NCBI RefSeq assembly: GCF_900188085.1
Contig: NZ_FZOU01000004.1
Location: 1-64,000 of the forward strand
DNA: 64,000 nucleotides
Source: Granulicella rosea
GTDB taxonomy: Bacteria > Acidobacteriota > Terriglobia > Terriglobales > Acidobacteriaceae
Reading direction: 5' to 3'
Position numbers and translations under genes: made by a program. The notes below the pieces were generated by a model, which saw only the letters and a list, made by a program, of their open reading frames with translations, was not told the origin of the DNA and made no database searches. Shown here one piece after another: positions 53,518-62,285 of the stretch; the first letter of the stretch is position 1, and every line of letters begins with the position of its first letter.

Positions 53518-54558
53518 CTAAACAGCCGTCGCCAGCGTCACTGCAAACAGATTCTGCGCATCCATAAACGTTCGCGACGTCGCAAAACAGGCAGGCTTCA
53601 GCATTGCGGCGATCATGGCCGGAGTGAACTTGTAGCTGTTCTCCGTATGGATCGTCTCGCCCGCGGCGAATCGCATCGGCACCGCGGGCGTCTCCGCTCC
53701 AGCGGGCAGCGTCACGGTCTGCGGGCCGACCGACTCCAGATGCATTTCGATCCGCGAGGCAAGCGGGTTCCAACGCGCGCGATGGCGGAAGCGATCGAGG
53801 TCGAAGTTCGTTCCCAGCTCGCGGTTCAGCCGCACCAGCACGTTGCGGTTGAAGGCGGCTGTCACGCCCTGCGCGTCGTCGTAGGCGGCCAGCAGCGAGG
53901 CGACGGACTTGCCCCCATTGTGGGTTCCGCCCGGCGCGAGGTCCGTGCCCAGCAGCAGCGAGTCGCCCACCTGCAACTGTCCGCGCAGGTTGCGCAGGAT
54001 CGCCACAGCCTCATCCGGCGCGAAGTTGCCGATGCTCGAACCGATGTAGAGCGCGAGCACCCGCGCATCGTGAGGCCGCTCGATCCGGATCGGCTCGGTG
54101 ATGTAATTCGCCACCTGCGGCTCGACGACCACGCCCGGAATGTTGCGTTCGATATTCTCGCGCGCCTCCTCGACGCTGGTCTCGGAGACATCGATCGGCT
54201 GGTACAGCACCGACGCCTGCCGCCGCACGGCCGCCGCAAGCAGGATGCCCGTTTTGGTCGCCGTGCCCGCGCCCAGCTCGGCCAGCGTCACCGGCTGGAC
54301 GCCCCCCGCGGCCTCGAGAATCTCGTCCGCATGCGCCGCGAAGAGCGCTCGCTCGGTGCGCGTGAGGTAGTACTCCGGCAGCACCGTGATCTGTTCGAAC
54401 AGGTGCGATCCGGCCTCGTCGTAGAAGAGCCACGGCGTCAGGGTCTTCGGGCTGGCGGTCAGTCCGGTGTAGGCTTCGTGCGCGACGGCGGCGTTTACAG
54501 CGGTAACTTCCTGAGTGAAAGACGACACATTGGCTCCGGGCGTAGGTGACTCGAACAT
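53518..54558 (-). CDS. egtD: L-histidine N-alpha-methyltransferase EgtD
   Basis: The 346-residue SAM-dependent enzyme makes hercynine by trimethylating histidine, the first step of ergothioneine synthesis. Family features are TPWLFYDEAGSHLFEQIT, LPEYYLTRTERALF, LAELGAGTATKTGILL (SAM site), YQPIDVSETSVEEARENIER, LYIGSSIGNFAPDEAV and the C-terminal GETIHTENSYKF. It follows egtB by 51 bases on the minus strand. Confidence 0.94.
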   Translation of the reverse strand: MFESPTPGANVSSFTQEVTAVNAAVAHEAYTGLTASPKTLTPWLFYDEAGSHLFEQITVLPEYYLTRTERALFAAHADEILEAAGGVQPVTLAELGAGTATKTGILLAAAVRRQASVLYQPIDVSETSVEEARENIERNIPGVVVEPQVANYITEPIRIERPHDARVLALYIGSSIGNFAPDEAVAILRNLRGQLQVGDSLLLGTDLAPGGTHNGGKSVASLLAAYDDAQGVTAAFNRNVLVRLNRELGTNFDLDRFRHRARWNPLASRIEMHLESVGPQTVTLPAGAETPAVPMRFAAGETIHTENSYKFTPAMIAAMLKPACFATSRTFMDAQNLFAVTLATAV

Positions 54559-54609
54559 TCATGGTTGCCCGGCGAAGATAGATTCGCTCAGGATGGCAGG
54601 GCTGGATGC

Positions 54610-55908
54610 TCAGACGTCCTGCGCCAGCCGCAGCCCGGAGAACTGCCAGCGCGTCGCCGGCCCGAAGAAGTTGCGATAGCTGGCGCGGATATGGCTCGCC
54701 GGCGTAACGCACGAGCCGCCCCGCAGGATCACCTGCGACGACATGAACTTGCCGTTGTACTCACCCAGCGCGCCCGGCAGCGGGCGATATCCGGGATAGC
54801 CGGTGTAGCCCGACGCCGTCCACTCCCACACATCGCCAGTCATCTGCTGCAAGCCCTCGCCCGAGCCGGCCGCGACCGGATGCAGCGCGCCGGACTCCAG
54901 CATATTTCCGGTCAACGGCAAGGTTGCAGCCGCATGCTCCCACTCGAACTCGGTCGGCAGGCGCTTGCCCGCCCAGCGTGCGAAGGCGTCCGCCTCGAAG
55001 AAGCTCAGGTGGCAGACCGGCGTCTCGGAGAGGTCGTCGAGCGCCTGAAAGCCATGCAGCGTGTAGATGCTCCAACCCGCGTTCGTATGCTCGTCGCGAC
55101 GCCAGTAGAGCGGCGCCTGCCAGCCCTCGTGGCGCATCGCCGTCCAGCCCTCGGAGAGCCACAGCTCGGGCCGGGTGTAGCCGTGGTCCTCGATGAACGC
55201 CAGGTATTCGGCGCAGGTCACCAGCCGCGAGGCCAGCGCGAAGGGTTGCAGATACACGGTGTGGCGGGGCGTCTCGTTGTCGAAGACGAACTGGTCGAGC
55301 GCGGCCGGATCGGGGCTGACGCCGATCTGCGTCAGGCCACCGGCGAAGTTCACGTACTCCACCGGCGGGGCGATCTTTTCCTCGCTGCGTTCAGACAACG
55401 GCAGGTAGGCCGGGTGCAGCGGATTCGTAAACAGCGCATGCTTGATGTCGGTGGCGATCAGCTCCAGATGCTGCTGCTCATGCTCCAGGCCGAGCCGGAT
55501 GCGGCGCAGGCTTTCGTCCGGAGGATTGCTCTCCAGGTGCTGCTCGATGGCCGCGTCGACATGCGCGCGAAAGGCCAGTATCTGGTCGAGCGGAGGGCGG
55601 GAAAAGCTGGCGCGGAGCTTCTTCTCCGGCATATCGCCCAGTGAGTTGTAGTAGGAGTTGAAGAGCCAGCGGAAGTCGGGGTGGAAGGGCTCGTAACCGG
55701 CGGCAAAGTCAGCCAGGACGAAGGTTTCGAAGAACCACGAGGAATGGGCCAGGTGCCATTTGACTGGGCTGGCCTCCGGACACGACTGCACCATCATGTC
55801 CTCGGGCGAGAGCGGCGCGGCAAAGGCAAGCGTGGCGGCGCGGACCGCGCGAAAGCGGTCGAGCAGATCGGCGGCAACGGTATTGGAGACGCTGGTTTGG
55901 GTCGGCAT
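54610..55908 (-). CDS. egtB: Ergothioneine sulfoxide synthase EgtB
   Basis: A 432-residue non-haem iron enzyme joining hercynine to a thiol. The N-terminal DinB-type domain has the HX3HXE iron motif in EHEQQHLE (about 138-145) and WHLAHSSWFFETFVL. The C-terminal formylglycine-generating-like domain ends WQFSGLRLAQDV. The start at 55908 is preferred; the frame to 56883 is a shadow. No egtA, egtC or egtE neighbours exist, which fits a type II EgtB that uses cysteine directly, as known for a Chloracidobacterium enzyme. That subtype is inference. Confidence 0.92.
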   Translation of the reverse strand: MPTQTSVSNTVAADLLDRFRAVRAATLAFAAPLSPEDMMVQSCPEASPVKWHLAHSSWFFETFVLADFAAGYEPFHPDFRWLFNSYYNSLGDMPEKKLRASFSRPPLDQILAFRAHVDAAIEQHLESNPPDESLRRIRLGLEHEQQHLELIATDIKHALFTNPLHPAYLPLSERSEEKIAPPVEYVNFAGGLTQIGVSPDPAALDQFVFDNETPRHTVYLQPFALASRLVTCAEYLAFIEDHGYTRPELWLSEGWTAMRHEGWQAPLYWRRDEHTNAGWSIYTLHGFQALDDLSETPVCHLSFFEADAFARWAGKRLPTEFEWEHAAATLPLTGNMLESGALHPVAAGSGEGLQQMTGDVWEWTASGYTGYPGYRPLPGALGEYNGKFMSSQVILRGGSCVTPASHIRASYRNFFGPATRWQFSGLRLAQDV

Positions 55909-56118
55909 GCCTTTGAAATCCTCTCCCTTTTCACTTCTGCAAAAGGTCTGATGCTTTGGATGCGTCAAGCGATTTCGCGATGGATTAGTTTGCCACGGCG
56001 ACACGACAGAAGGGGAGAAACTTTTGAATGATATAAAGGTCGCGATCCGCTTCCCTTTTTGAACCGGCATCTTCTGCGGAATCTGCGGATTCACCAAACC
56101 CGCGAACGGAGCGTCACC

Positions 56119-56937
56119 ATGAGCACAACGCCAAGTCCAACGCCCGACTTCAACGCCATCAAAGTACGCCAGCAGGCCGCATGGGCCACGGGCGACTATG
56201 CCGTCGTCGGCACGGCGATCGTCCTGATGGCCGAGTTGCTCTGCGAAACGATGGACGTGCGCAGCGGATGGCGCGTGCTCGACGTGGCCGCCGGCAGCGG
56301 CAACGCCTCGCTCGCGGCGGCGCGGCGCGGCTGCCTCGTCACGTCGACCGACTACGTCCCCAGCCTGCTCGAACGCGGCAAACTGCGCGCGGCGGCGGAG
56401 GGCCTGACCATGGACTTCCAGGTCGCCGACGCCGAGAACCTGCCGTTTGCCGATGGCGAGTTCGACGCCGCGCTGTCGACCGTCGGGGTCATGTTCGCGC
56501 CGAACCAGACAGCCGCCGCCGCCGAGATGTTCCGCGTCGTCCGGCCGGGCGGCAGGATCGGCCTCGCCTGCTGGACGCCGGCTGGCTTCGTCGGTCAGAT
56601 CTTCAAGCGCATCGGCAAGTACGTGCCGCCACCGGCAGGGCTCAACCCGCCGTCGCTCTGGGGTACGGAGGCGCGGCTGAAGGAGCTGTTTCCGGGGGCC
56701 CGTTCCATCGAAGCCACGACGAAGAACTTCCACTTCCGCTCGCCCTCGCCCGAGAACTGGCTGGAGGTCTTCAAGGCCTACTACGGCCCGATGAACCGGA
56801 CCTTCGCCGCACTGGACGCGGCAGGCCAGGCCGCCCTGACCGCCGACCTGATGGAGCTCGTCGCCTCGCTGAACGTCGCGCATGACGGCACGATGGTGCT
56901 CCCCAGCGAGTACCTGGAAATCGTCATCGCGAAATAG
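56119..56937 (+). CDS. Class I SAM-dependent methyltransferase
   Basis: The 272-residue enzyme has the UbiE-like core: WRVLDVAAGSGNASLAAARRG, STDYVPSLLERGK, VADAENLPFADGEFDAALSTVGVMFAPNQ and FRVVRPGGRIGLACWTP. The substrate is unknown; small-molecule methylation is typical. The ATG at 56119 has GGAG upstream. It is divergent from egtB (210 bases between) and ends one base before the convergent VIT gene end. Confidence 0.83.
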   Translation: MSTTPSPTPDFNAIKVRQQAAWATGDYAVVGTAIVLMAELLCETMDVRSGWRVLDVAAGSGNASLAAARRGCLVTSTDYVPSLLERGKLRAAAEGLTMDFQVADAENLPFADGEFDAALSTVGVMFAPNQTAAAAEMFRVVRPGGRIGLACWTPAGFVGQIFKRIGKYVPPPAGLNPPSLWGTEARLKELFPGARSIEATTKNFHFRSPSPENWLEVFKAYYGPMNRTFAALDAAGQAALTADLMELVASLNVAHDGTMVLPSEYLEIVIAK

Positions 56938-56938
56938 C

Positions 56939-57652
56939 TTACGATCCGTGGTTCAGCAGCCGCGCAAGGCCATAGGCAGCGCCGGCTGCAACGCCGCCGA
57001 TCAGCGTCGTCTGCACCGCGCTGCGCAACGCTCCGGTTCCCACCAGACGGCCCTTCAGGGCGCCGAAGACGGCCAGCGCCAGCAGCGTGATCCACACCGA
57101 AAGCCGGAGCGCGCCAGCGTTGTCATCGACCAGCATGTAGGGCAGCAGCGGAACCATGCCTCCGGCGATATAACTGCCCGCAATCGTGAGCGCGGAACGG
57201 TGCGCGCGATTCTCCGCCGGCTTCTCCAAACCGAGTTCGAACCGCATCATGAAGTCGACGTAAGCGGGCGGATTGCGCTCGAGCGCCTGGAGCACCGGGG
57301 TCGCCTCTTCCCGCGAGACGCCGTACTGCTCGAAGATCTCGTAGATCTCTTCGGCCTCGTCCTGCGGGCGTGAAACGACCTCTTCCCGCTCCCGCCGCAA
57401 CTCGGAGGCGTAGTGCTCGGCGTCGCCTCGCGCGGCGAGATATCCGCCCAGCCCCATCGCGATCGACCCGGCGGCGATCTCCGCCAATCCGGCCAGGACC
57501 ACGAGGCGTCCATTCGCCACCGCGCCCGAAAGTCCGGCCGCCAGGGCGAACGGAACCGTCAGTCCATCCGAGAGCCCGATAACGATGTCACGGACGGTCT
57601 CGGTCGACTCGAAATGTTGCTCTTCGTGGGGCTTGTAGGCGACATCGTGCAT
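56939..57652 (-). CDS. VIT1/CCC1-family iron or manganese transporter
   Basis: A 237-residue membrane protein with the family features DIVIGLSDGLTVPFALAAGLSG, GLAEIAAGSIAMGLGGYLAARG, a cytosolic Glu-rich loop (EREEVVSRPQDEAEEIYEIF) and C-terminal helices MVPLLPYMLV, WITLLALAVFGALKGRLVG and SAVQTTLIGGVAAGAAYGLARLL. These proteins move Fe2+ or Mn2+ out of the cytoplasm. The metal cannot be decided here. Convergent with the methyltransferase. Confidence 0.88.
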   Translation of the reverse strand: MHDVAYKPHEEQHFESTETVRDIVIGLSDGLTVPFALAAGLSGAVANGRLVVLAGLAEIAAGSIAMGLGGYLAARGDAEHYASELRREREEVVSRPQDEAEEIYEIFEQYGVSREEATPVLQALERNPPAYVDFMMRFELGLEKPAENRAHRSALTIAGSYIAGGMVPLLPYMLVDDNAGALRLSVWITLLALAVFGALKGRLVGTGALRSAVQTTLIGGVAAGAAYGLARLLNHGS

Positions 57653-57774
57653 AGGCTTCCGTTAAGTCTATCGCGACCGGCAAAATATCCTTCAACCCAC
57701 AGAGTCTTTCCCGGGGAGTCACCGTCTGTAAGGGTATGCGGCAATTTTCGGAGACGGTTTTCGGGAGAACGTCC

Positions 57775-58662
57775 ATGTTGACTGACACCCTGGGTAGATA
57801 TCTGAGGGCGGCGACGCTCGGCATCCTCGTACTTGCAACGGCACACGCGTGCCTCGGCCAGGGTGGACCCGCCCAGGACGGCCCGCCGCAGGGTGGACCG
57901 CCAGCCGGCGGCGGCAAGCAGGGCGGCATTCCCGGCGGACAGATGATCCGCGGAACCGTTACCGCCGTCGCGCCCGAACACCTGACCGTGAAGACGCAGG
58001 AGGGCGAGGTCTACCAGGTCGTCACCACGCCGAACACGCAGATCCGCAAGGGACGCGAGCAGGTGAAGCTGGCCGACGTCAAGGCCGAGGACGGCCTCGG
58101 CGCCATGGGCGTGCTGGACGCGCCGAACAAGACTCTCCACGCGGCGTTCCTCCAGGTCGTCGACGCCGAGCAGCTCAAGAAAGCCCGCGAGGCCATGGGC
58201 AAGACCTACATCGCGGGCAAGGTGACGAAGATCGACACCGACGCGCTGAAGCTCACGATCCTGCGCGAGGACGGCGTCACCCAGGTCATCGGCCTGGACG
58301 ACGACACCAGCTTCCGGCGCGGCGGACGCGGCGGCATGGGCATGATGGGCATGGGTCCCGGCATGGGTGGCGGCAACGGAGGCGGAGGCGGCAACAATCC
58401 CGACCGTCCGCGCCGCAATCCCCCCGCCGATGGACAGCAACGCCAGCAGGGCGGCGGCGGCGAGAGCATCACCCTTGCCGACCTCAAGGTGGGCGATGTC
58501 GTCGCCGGACCGGGGGCGATCAAGGGCGGCGTCTTCATCCCGACCGAGGTGCGCGTGGCCGACTCGGCCGCGGCAGGCATTCAGCGCCGGCGCCGCAATC
58601 AGGACGGCGCGGCTCCCGCGGGCACGACTCCAGCCGACTCGGCGGCGGAGCCCAAGGCATGA
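57775..58662 (+). CDS. Exported DUF5666-like protein with Gly/Met-rich middle
   Basis: The 295-residue protein begins with a signal peptide ending ACLGQ. Two related beta modules, IRGTVTAVAPEHLTVKTQEG with DVKAEDGLGAMGV, and YIAGKVTKIDTDALKLTILRED, resemble DUF5666 folds. Between and after them lies a low-complexity MGMMGMGPGMGGGNGGGG run and an Asn/Arg/Gln-rich tract. The third part, DLKVGDVVAGPGAIKGGVFI, repeats the module end. Start 57775 has GGGAG upstream; an ATG at 57736 would add 13 residues and also has AAGGG. The stop overlaps the receptor start (ATGA). Confidence 0.72.
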   Translation: MLTDTLGRYLRAATLGILVLATAHACLGQGGPAQDGPPQGGPPAGGGKQGGIPGGQMIRGTVTAVAPEHLTVKTQEGEVYQVVTTPNTQIRKGREQVKLADVKAEDGLGAMGVLDAPNKTLHAAFLQVVDAEQLKKAREAMGKTYIAGKVTKIDTDALKLTILREDGVTQVIGLDDDTSFRRGGRGGMGMMGMGPGMGGGNGGGGGNNPDRPRRNPPADGQQRQQGGGGESITLADLKVGDVVAGPGAIKGGVFIPTEVRVADSAAAGIQRRRRNQDGAAPAGTTPADSAAEPKA

Positions 58663-61600
58663 GGAAGAAGAACGTGAAGTTTCGAGCCTCGGGAGTTCTC
58701 CATGTTGCATTCACAGGAGTCGCGCTTACCTGCTCTCCGTTCGCGCTCGGCCAGGATGCAGCCCCCGCGCAGGCGCCGGTCCAAGCCCCGGTCCCAACGG
58801 CAACCACCACCGGCGGAGGCACGATTCACGGCACGGTCAAGGCCGGTCCCGTGGCGCTGCCCGGCGTCTCGGTCACCGCGACCAACACGCTGACCGGCAA
58901 GAAGTACGCCACGACGACCGACGTAAACGGCGCCTATGCAATGACCATTCCGCGCACCGGCCGCTATGTCGTCCGCGCCGAGCTGGCGGCGTTCGCGCCC
59001 GCGACGCAGGAGGTTCGCATCACCGCCGAGGCGACCGACCAGGTCGCGGACCTCGGCCTCGAGCTCGCCTCCCGCGCGGCCGCGCAGGCCGCAGCCGCCA
59101 CGGGCGCGACGGCCACCGCAACCGCCAGCGCGCTTGCCCGCGGCATGCAGTCGCTCTCGATGACCGGAGACAACACCCAGACCGACGCCAGCGCGGGCGG
59201 CGGCGCCACCGGGGTGCAGCAGCCGACGCTCGGCGGGCTCGGCGCGGACGTCGCCTCGGCGGAGTCGGTCGCGGTCAGCGGCCAGCAGGGCCAGACCAAC
59301 CAGCTCGGCGGCATGAACGAGGATGAGGTTCGCCAGCGCATCGAAGACGCCATGTCCCAGGCCCGCGCGCAGGGCGCCCAGGGGACCGACATGATGAGCG
59401 CGGTCGCCGGCATGCTCAGCCCGTACATGGGCGGTGGTGGATTCGGCGGACCCGGCGGCGGAGGCGGTGGCGGCGGACGCGGTGGTGGGGGCGGACGAGG
59501 CGGCGGGGGTGGGGGCGGCGGATTCCGCGGATTCAATCCCGCGCAGCCGCACGGCGCAATCTTCTGGACCGGCAGCAACGGCGCTTTGAACGCGGCGCCC
59601 TTCTCCGTCGCAGGCCTGCCAACCGCGCAGCCCGGCAACTATACGAACTCCTTCGGCGTCAGCTTTACCGGCACGCCGTACATCCCGGGCCTGCTCAAGC
59701 CGGATACGAAGCAGTTCGTCTTCGTCAATGTGACCGGTACGCGCGGCATCAGCCCGTCCGTTCTGAACGGCATCGTTCCGACCGTCGCTGAGCGAGCCGG
59801 AAACTTCACCGGCTCCGGCGTTACCCTGATCGATCCGAAGACCGGCCAGCCCTTTGCCAACGACACGATCTGCACCGTGGCGACGCCCACCTGCTCCAGC
59901 ATCTCGCCCGTCGCGCAGGCGCTGCTCGCCAGCGGATACTACCCGGCGCCGAACGTGGCCAACGTGGGCGCGCAGGGATACAACTACCAGACCGTGACGA
60001 CGGCCGGCTCGAACAGCACGCAGGCCTCGCTGCGCTACGTGCGCAACCTCGGCGCGGCGCCCACCTTTGGCGGCGGACGCCGCCAGCAGCAGGGCAACGG
60101 ACCGCAGCCGCTGCGCCAGAACATCAACTTCAACGGCAGCTATACGCACTCCGCCAGCGACAACCGCAATATCTTCCTTCCGCTCGGCGGCGCGTCGGAG
60201 TCGAACGGCTACGGCGTCACGGCCGGCTACACGATCGGCAAGGGCCGCTTCACCGAGAACGCCTCCGTGACCTGGAACCGTTCGCACAGCATGGGGCGCA
60301 ACTACTTCACGAACGGCTCCAACAGTCCGGCCGTGAACCTCGGCATCTCCACCCCGCTCGAAGCCAACCCGTTCTTCTACGGTCTGCCCAACCTCTCGTT
60401 CACCGGATTCAACGGCGTCAGCCAGTCCGCGCCCAGCGACAGCATCGGCCAGACCATCAGCTTCTCGGACTTCGTCAGTTGGAGCCACAAGCGGCACAAC
60501 ATGCGCGCCGGCTTCGACTACCGCCGCGTCCACGCCGACAGCTACGGCGGCTCGAACCCGCTGGGCACGCTCACCTTCTCGGGCTACGCCACCGGCTCCG
60601 GCTTCGCCGACTTCCTGCTCGGTTTGCCGCAGGCCTCGAGCATCCAGGGCAGCCTGAACAAGATCTACCTGCGCGAGAACGTCTACGACTGGTACCTGCA
60701 GGACGACTTCCGGCTAAAGGGCGGCATCACGCTCAACTACGGCCTGCGCTACGAGTACTTCGGACCCTACTCCGAGAAGAACAACCGCATGGTCAACCTC
60801 GACCACAACGCCAACTTCACCGCGGTCGACGCCGTGCAGCCGGGCCAGGTGGGCACGTACCAGGGCAAGTTCAACTCCTCGCTCGTCAACCCGGACCACA
60901 CGCTTTACTCGCCGCGCTTCGGCTTCGCTTACCGCGTGCCGTCGAAGTACTTCCCCAAGCTGACCAAGGAGTTCGTCATCCGCGGCGGCTACGGGCTGAA
61001 CTTCAACACGGGGCAGTACGCCTCGTTCGCGCGCCAGCTCGCCTTCCAGCCCCCCTTCGCGCTCACCCAGACCAACTCCGTCCCGACCTCCGCTGGCTCC
61101 GGCACGACAGGCTGCGTCTCGGCAGCCACCGTCGGCAGCACCACCCCGCTCCCGACTCTGCCCGCTGGCCAAAACTATCTGACATTGGCGCATCCCTTCA
61201 ATTGCTCCACCGTCACCACGCAGAACAACTACAGCGTGAACAAGGACTACCGCCTGGGCCATGTGCAGATCTTCAACCTCGGCATGCAGAAGACTCTGCC
61301 GCTGCAGACGGTCTTTAACATCGACTACAACGCCTCGGTCGGCGGCGATCTGGACATCGTCCGCGCGCCGAACCGGACGGCCACCGGTCTGCTCGACGCC
61401 TCGGCCCAGCCCTTCAACTACGAGGATTCGCAGGGCTACTCGCGCTCGAACATCCTCGCCATCAGCCTGCGCAAGCGCCAGCAGAAGGGCATCAGCATCC
61501 AGGCGACCTACACCTACGGCCACTCCCTCGACAACGCTTCGTCGATCGGCGGCAGCGCCACCGTCGTCGCGCAGAACGACCTCGATCTGAACGCCGAGGA

Positions 61601-62198
61601 GGGCAACAGCCAGTTCCTCGTCCGGCACAAGGTCAGCGGCAACTGGGTGCTGGAGCTGCCGTTCGGACCCAACCGTGCCTTCCTCGCGGCGGGCGGCTTC
61701 TGGTCGAAGTTCCTCGACGGCTACAACCTCTCGGGCACGTACACCTTCTCGACCGGCACCTACAACACGCCTCACTACTCCGGCACGCCGCAGGAAGTAG
61801 CCTCCGGCGCAACCGGCTCCCTGCGTCCAAATCGCAACTTCGGCGTCCCGGTGAAGGGTCCCGGCCACCTGCGGCGCGGCGGCCCATCCTGCCTGGCGAA
61901 CTACGACTCCTGCTGGTTCAACCCGGCGGCCTTCTCGGCGCCCGCCATTGGAACCTATGGTACGGCCTCGCGCGGAGACATCGAAGGCCCCGGCTCGGTC
62001 ACGATCTCCTCCGCTCTCTCGCGCACGGTCACCTTCGGCGGCACACGCTCGTTCGAAGGCCGCGTCACCGCCTCCAACGTCTTCAACACCGTGCAGTACA
62101 CATCCATCAACACGACGCTCAACTCGCCCACCTTCGGCGAGGTCAGCGGCGTAGGCGCGCGCCGCTCACTGCAGTTCAACGGCCGCTTCAGGTTTTAG
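58659..62198 (+). CDS. Oar-like TonB-dependent receptor with carboxypeptidase-regulatory domain and poly-Gly linker
   Basis: The product has 1179 residues. A signal peptide precedes a CarboxypepD_reg-like domain (about 53-125: GTIHGTVKAGPVALPGVSV, GAYAMTIPRTGRYVVRAELA). An Ala-rich stretch and a glycine run (about 258-290) follow, where a plug domain would normally be. The body from about 330 shows acidobacterial Oar/TonB-receptor features: FGVSFTGTPYIPGL, FVFVNVTGTRG, VPTVAERAGNF, DPKTGQPFANDTI, SPVAQALLASGYYPAPN, then barrel strands up to the terminal SLQFNGRFRF with aromatic end. It is likely an outer-membrane protein of unknown ligand. The ATG overlaps the preceding gene stop; a VWFA protein follows. 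Confidence 0.85.
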   Translation: MRKKNVKFRASGVLHVAFTGVALTCSPFALGQDAAPAQAPVQAPVPTATTTGGGTIHGTVKAGPVALPGVSVTATNTLTGKKYATTTDVNGAYAMTIPRTGRYVVRAELAAFAPATQEVRITAEATDQVADLGLELASRAAAQAAAATGATATATASALARGMQSLSMTGDNTQTDASAGGGATGVQQPTLGGLGADVASAESVAVSGQQGQTNQLGGMNEDEVRQRIEDAMSQARAQGAQGTDMMSAVAGMLSPYMGGGGFGGPGGGGGGGGRGGGGGRGGGGGGGGFRGFNPAQPHGAIFWTGSNGALNAAPFSVAGLPTAQPGNYTNSFGVSFTGTPYIPGLLKPDTKQFVFVNVTGTRGISPSVLNGIVPTVAERAGNFTGSGVTLIDPKTGQPFANDTICTVATPTCSSISPVAQALLASGYYPAPNVANVGAQGYNYQTVTTAGSNSTQASLRYVRNLGAAPTFGGGRRQQQGNGPQPLRQNINFNGSYTHSASDNRNIFLPLGGASESNGYGVTAGYTIGKGRFTENASVTWNRSHSMGRNYFTNGSNSPAVNLGISTPLEANPFFYGLPNLSFTGFNGVSQSAPSDSIGQTISFSDFVSWSHKRHNMRAGFDYRRVHADSYGGSNPLGTLTFSGYATGSGFADFLLGLPQASSIQGSLNKIYLRENVYDWYLQDDFRLKGGITLNYGLRYEYFGPYSEKNNRMVNLDHNANFTAVDAVQPGQVGTYQGKFNSSLVNPDHTLYSPRFGFAYRVPSKYFPKLTKEFVIRGGYGLNFNTGQYASFARQLAFQPPFALTQTNSVPTSAGSGTTGCVSAATVGSTTPLPTLPAGQNYLTLAHPFNCSTVTTQNNYSVNKDYRLGHVQIFNLGMQKTLPLQTVFNIDYNASVGGDLDIVRAPNRTATGLLDASAQPFNYEDSQGYSRSNILAISLRKRQQKGISIQATYTYGHSLDNASSIGGSATVVAQNDLDLNAEEGNSQFLVRHKVSGNWVLELPFGPNRAFLAAGGFWSKFLDGYNLSGTYTFSTGTYNTPHYSGTPQEVASGATGSLRPNRNFGVPVKGPGHLRRGGPSCLANYDSCWFNPAAFSAPAIGTYGTASRGDIEGPGSVTISSALSRTVTFGGTRSFEGRVTASNVFNTVQYTSINTTLNSPTFGEVSGVGARRSLQFNGRFRF

Positions 62199-62201
62199 CA
62201 G

Positions 62202-62280
62202 TTTCGGTGGAAGCATGGGGCTTCAGCCTCATGAATCATCGAGGGCAAGAAACAGGGCTTTGAGCTCTGGGTAGATGGAG
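62202..62280. repeat. GGGCTTNAGCC-type intergenic repeat before the VWFA gene
   Basis: The gap carries TGGGGCTTCAGCCTCA and an AGGGCTTTGAGCTCT unit, members of the class seen at 21772. The VWFA ribosome binding site (GGAG) lies at its right edge. Confidence 0.4.
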
Positions 62281-62285
62281 CACCG

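Noticed and set aside
54610..56883. EgtB extended to 757 residues
   Set aside because: Upstream of 55908 the frame crosses the divergent promoter and the methyltransferase gene in antisense, and shows no EgtB homology.
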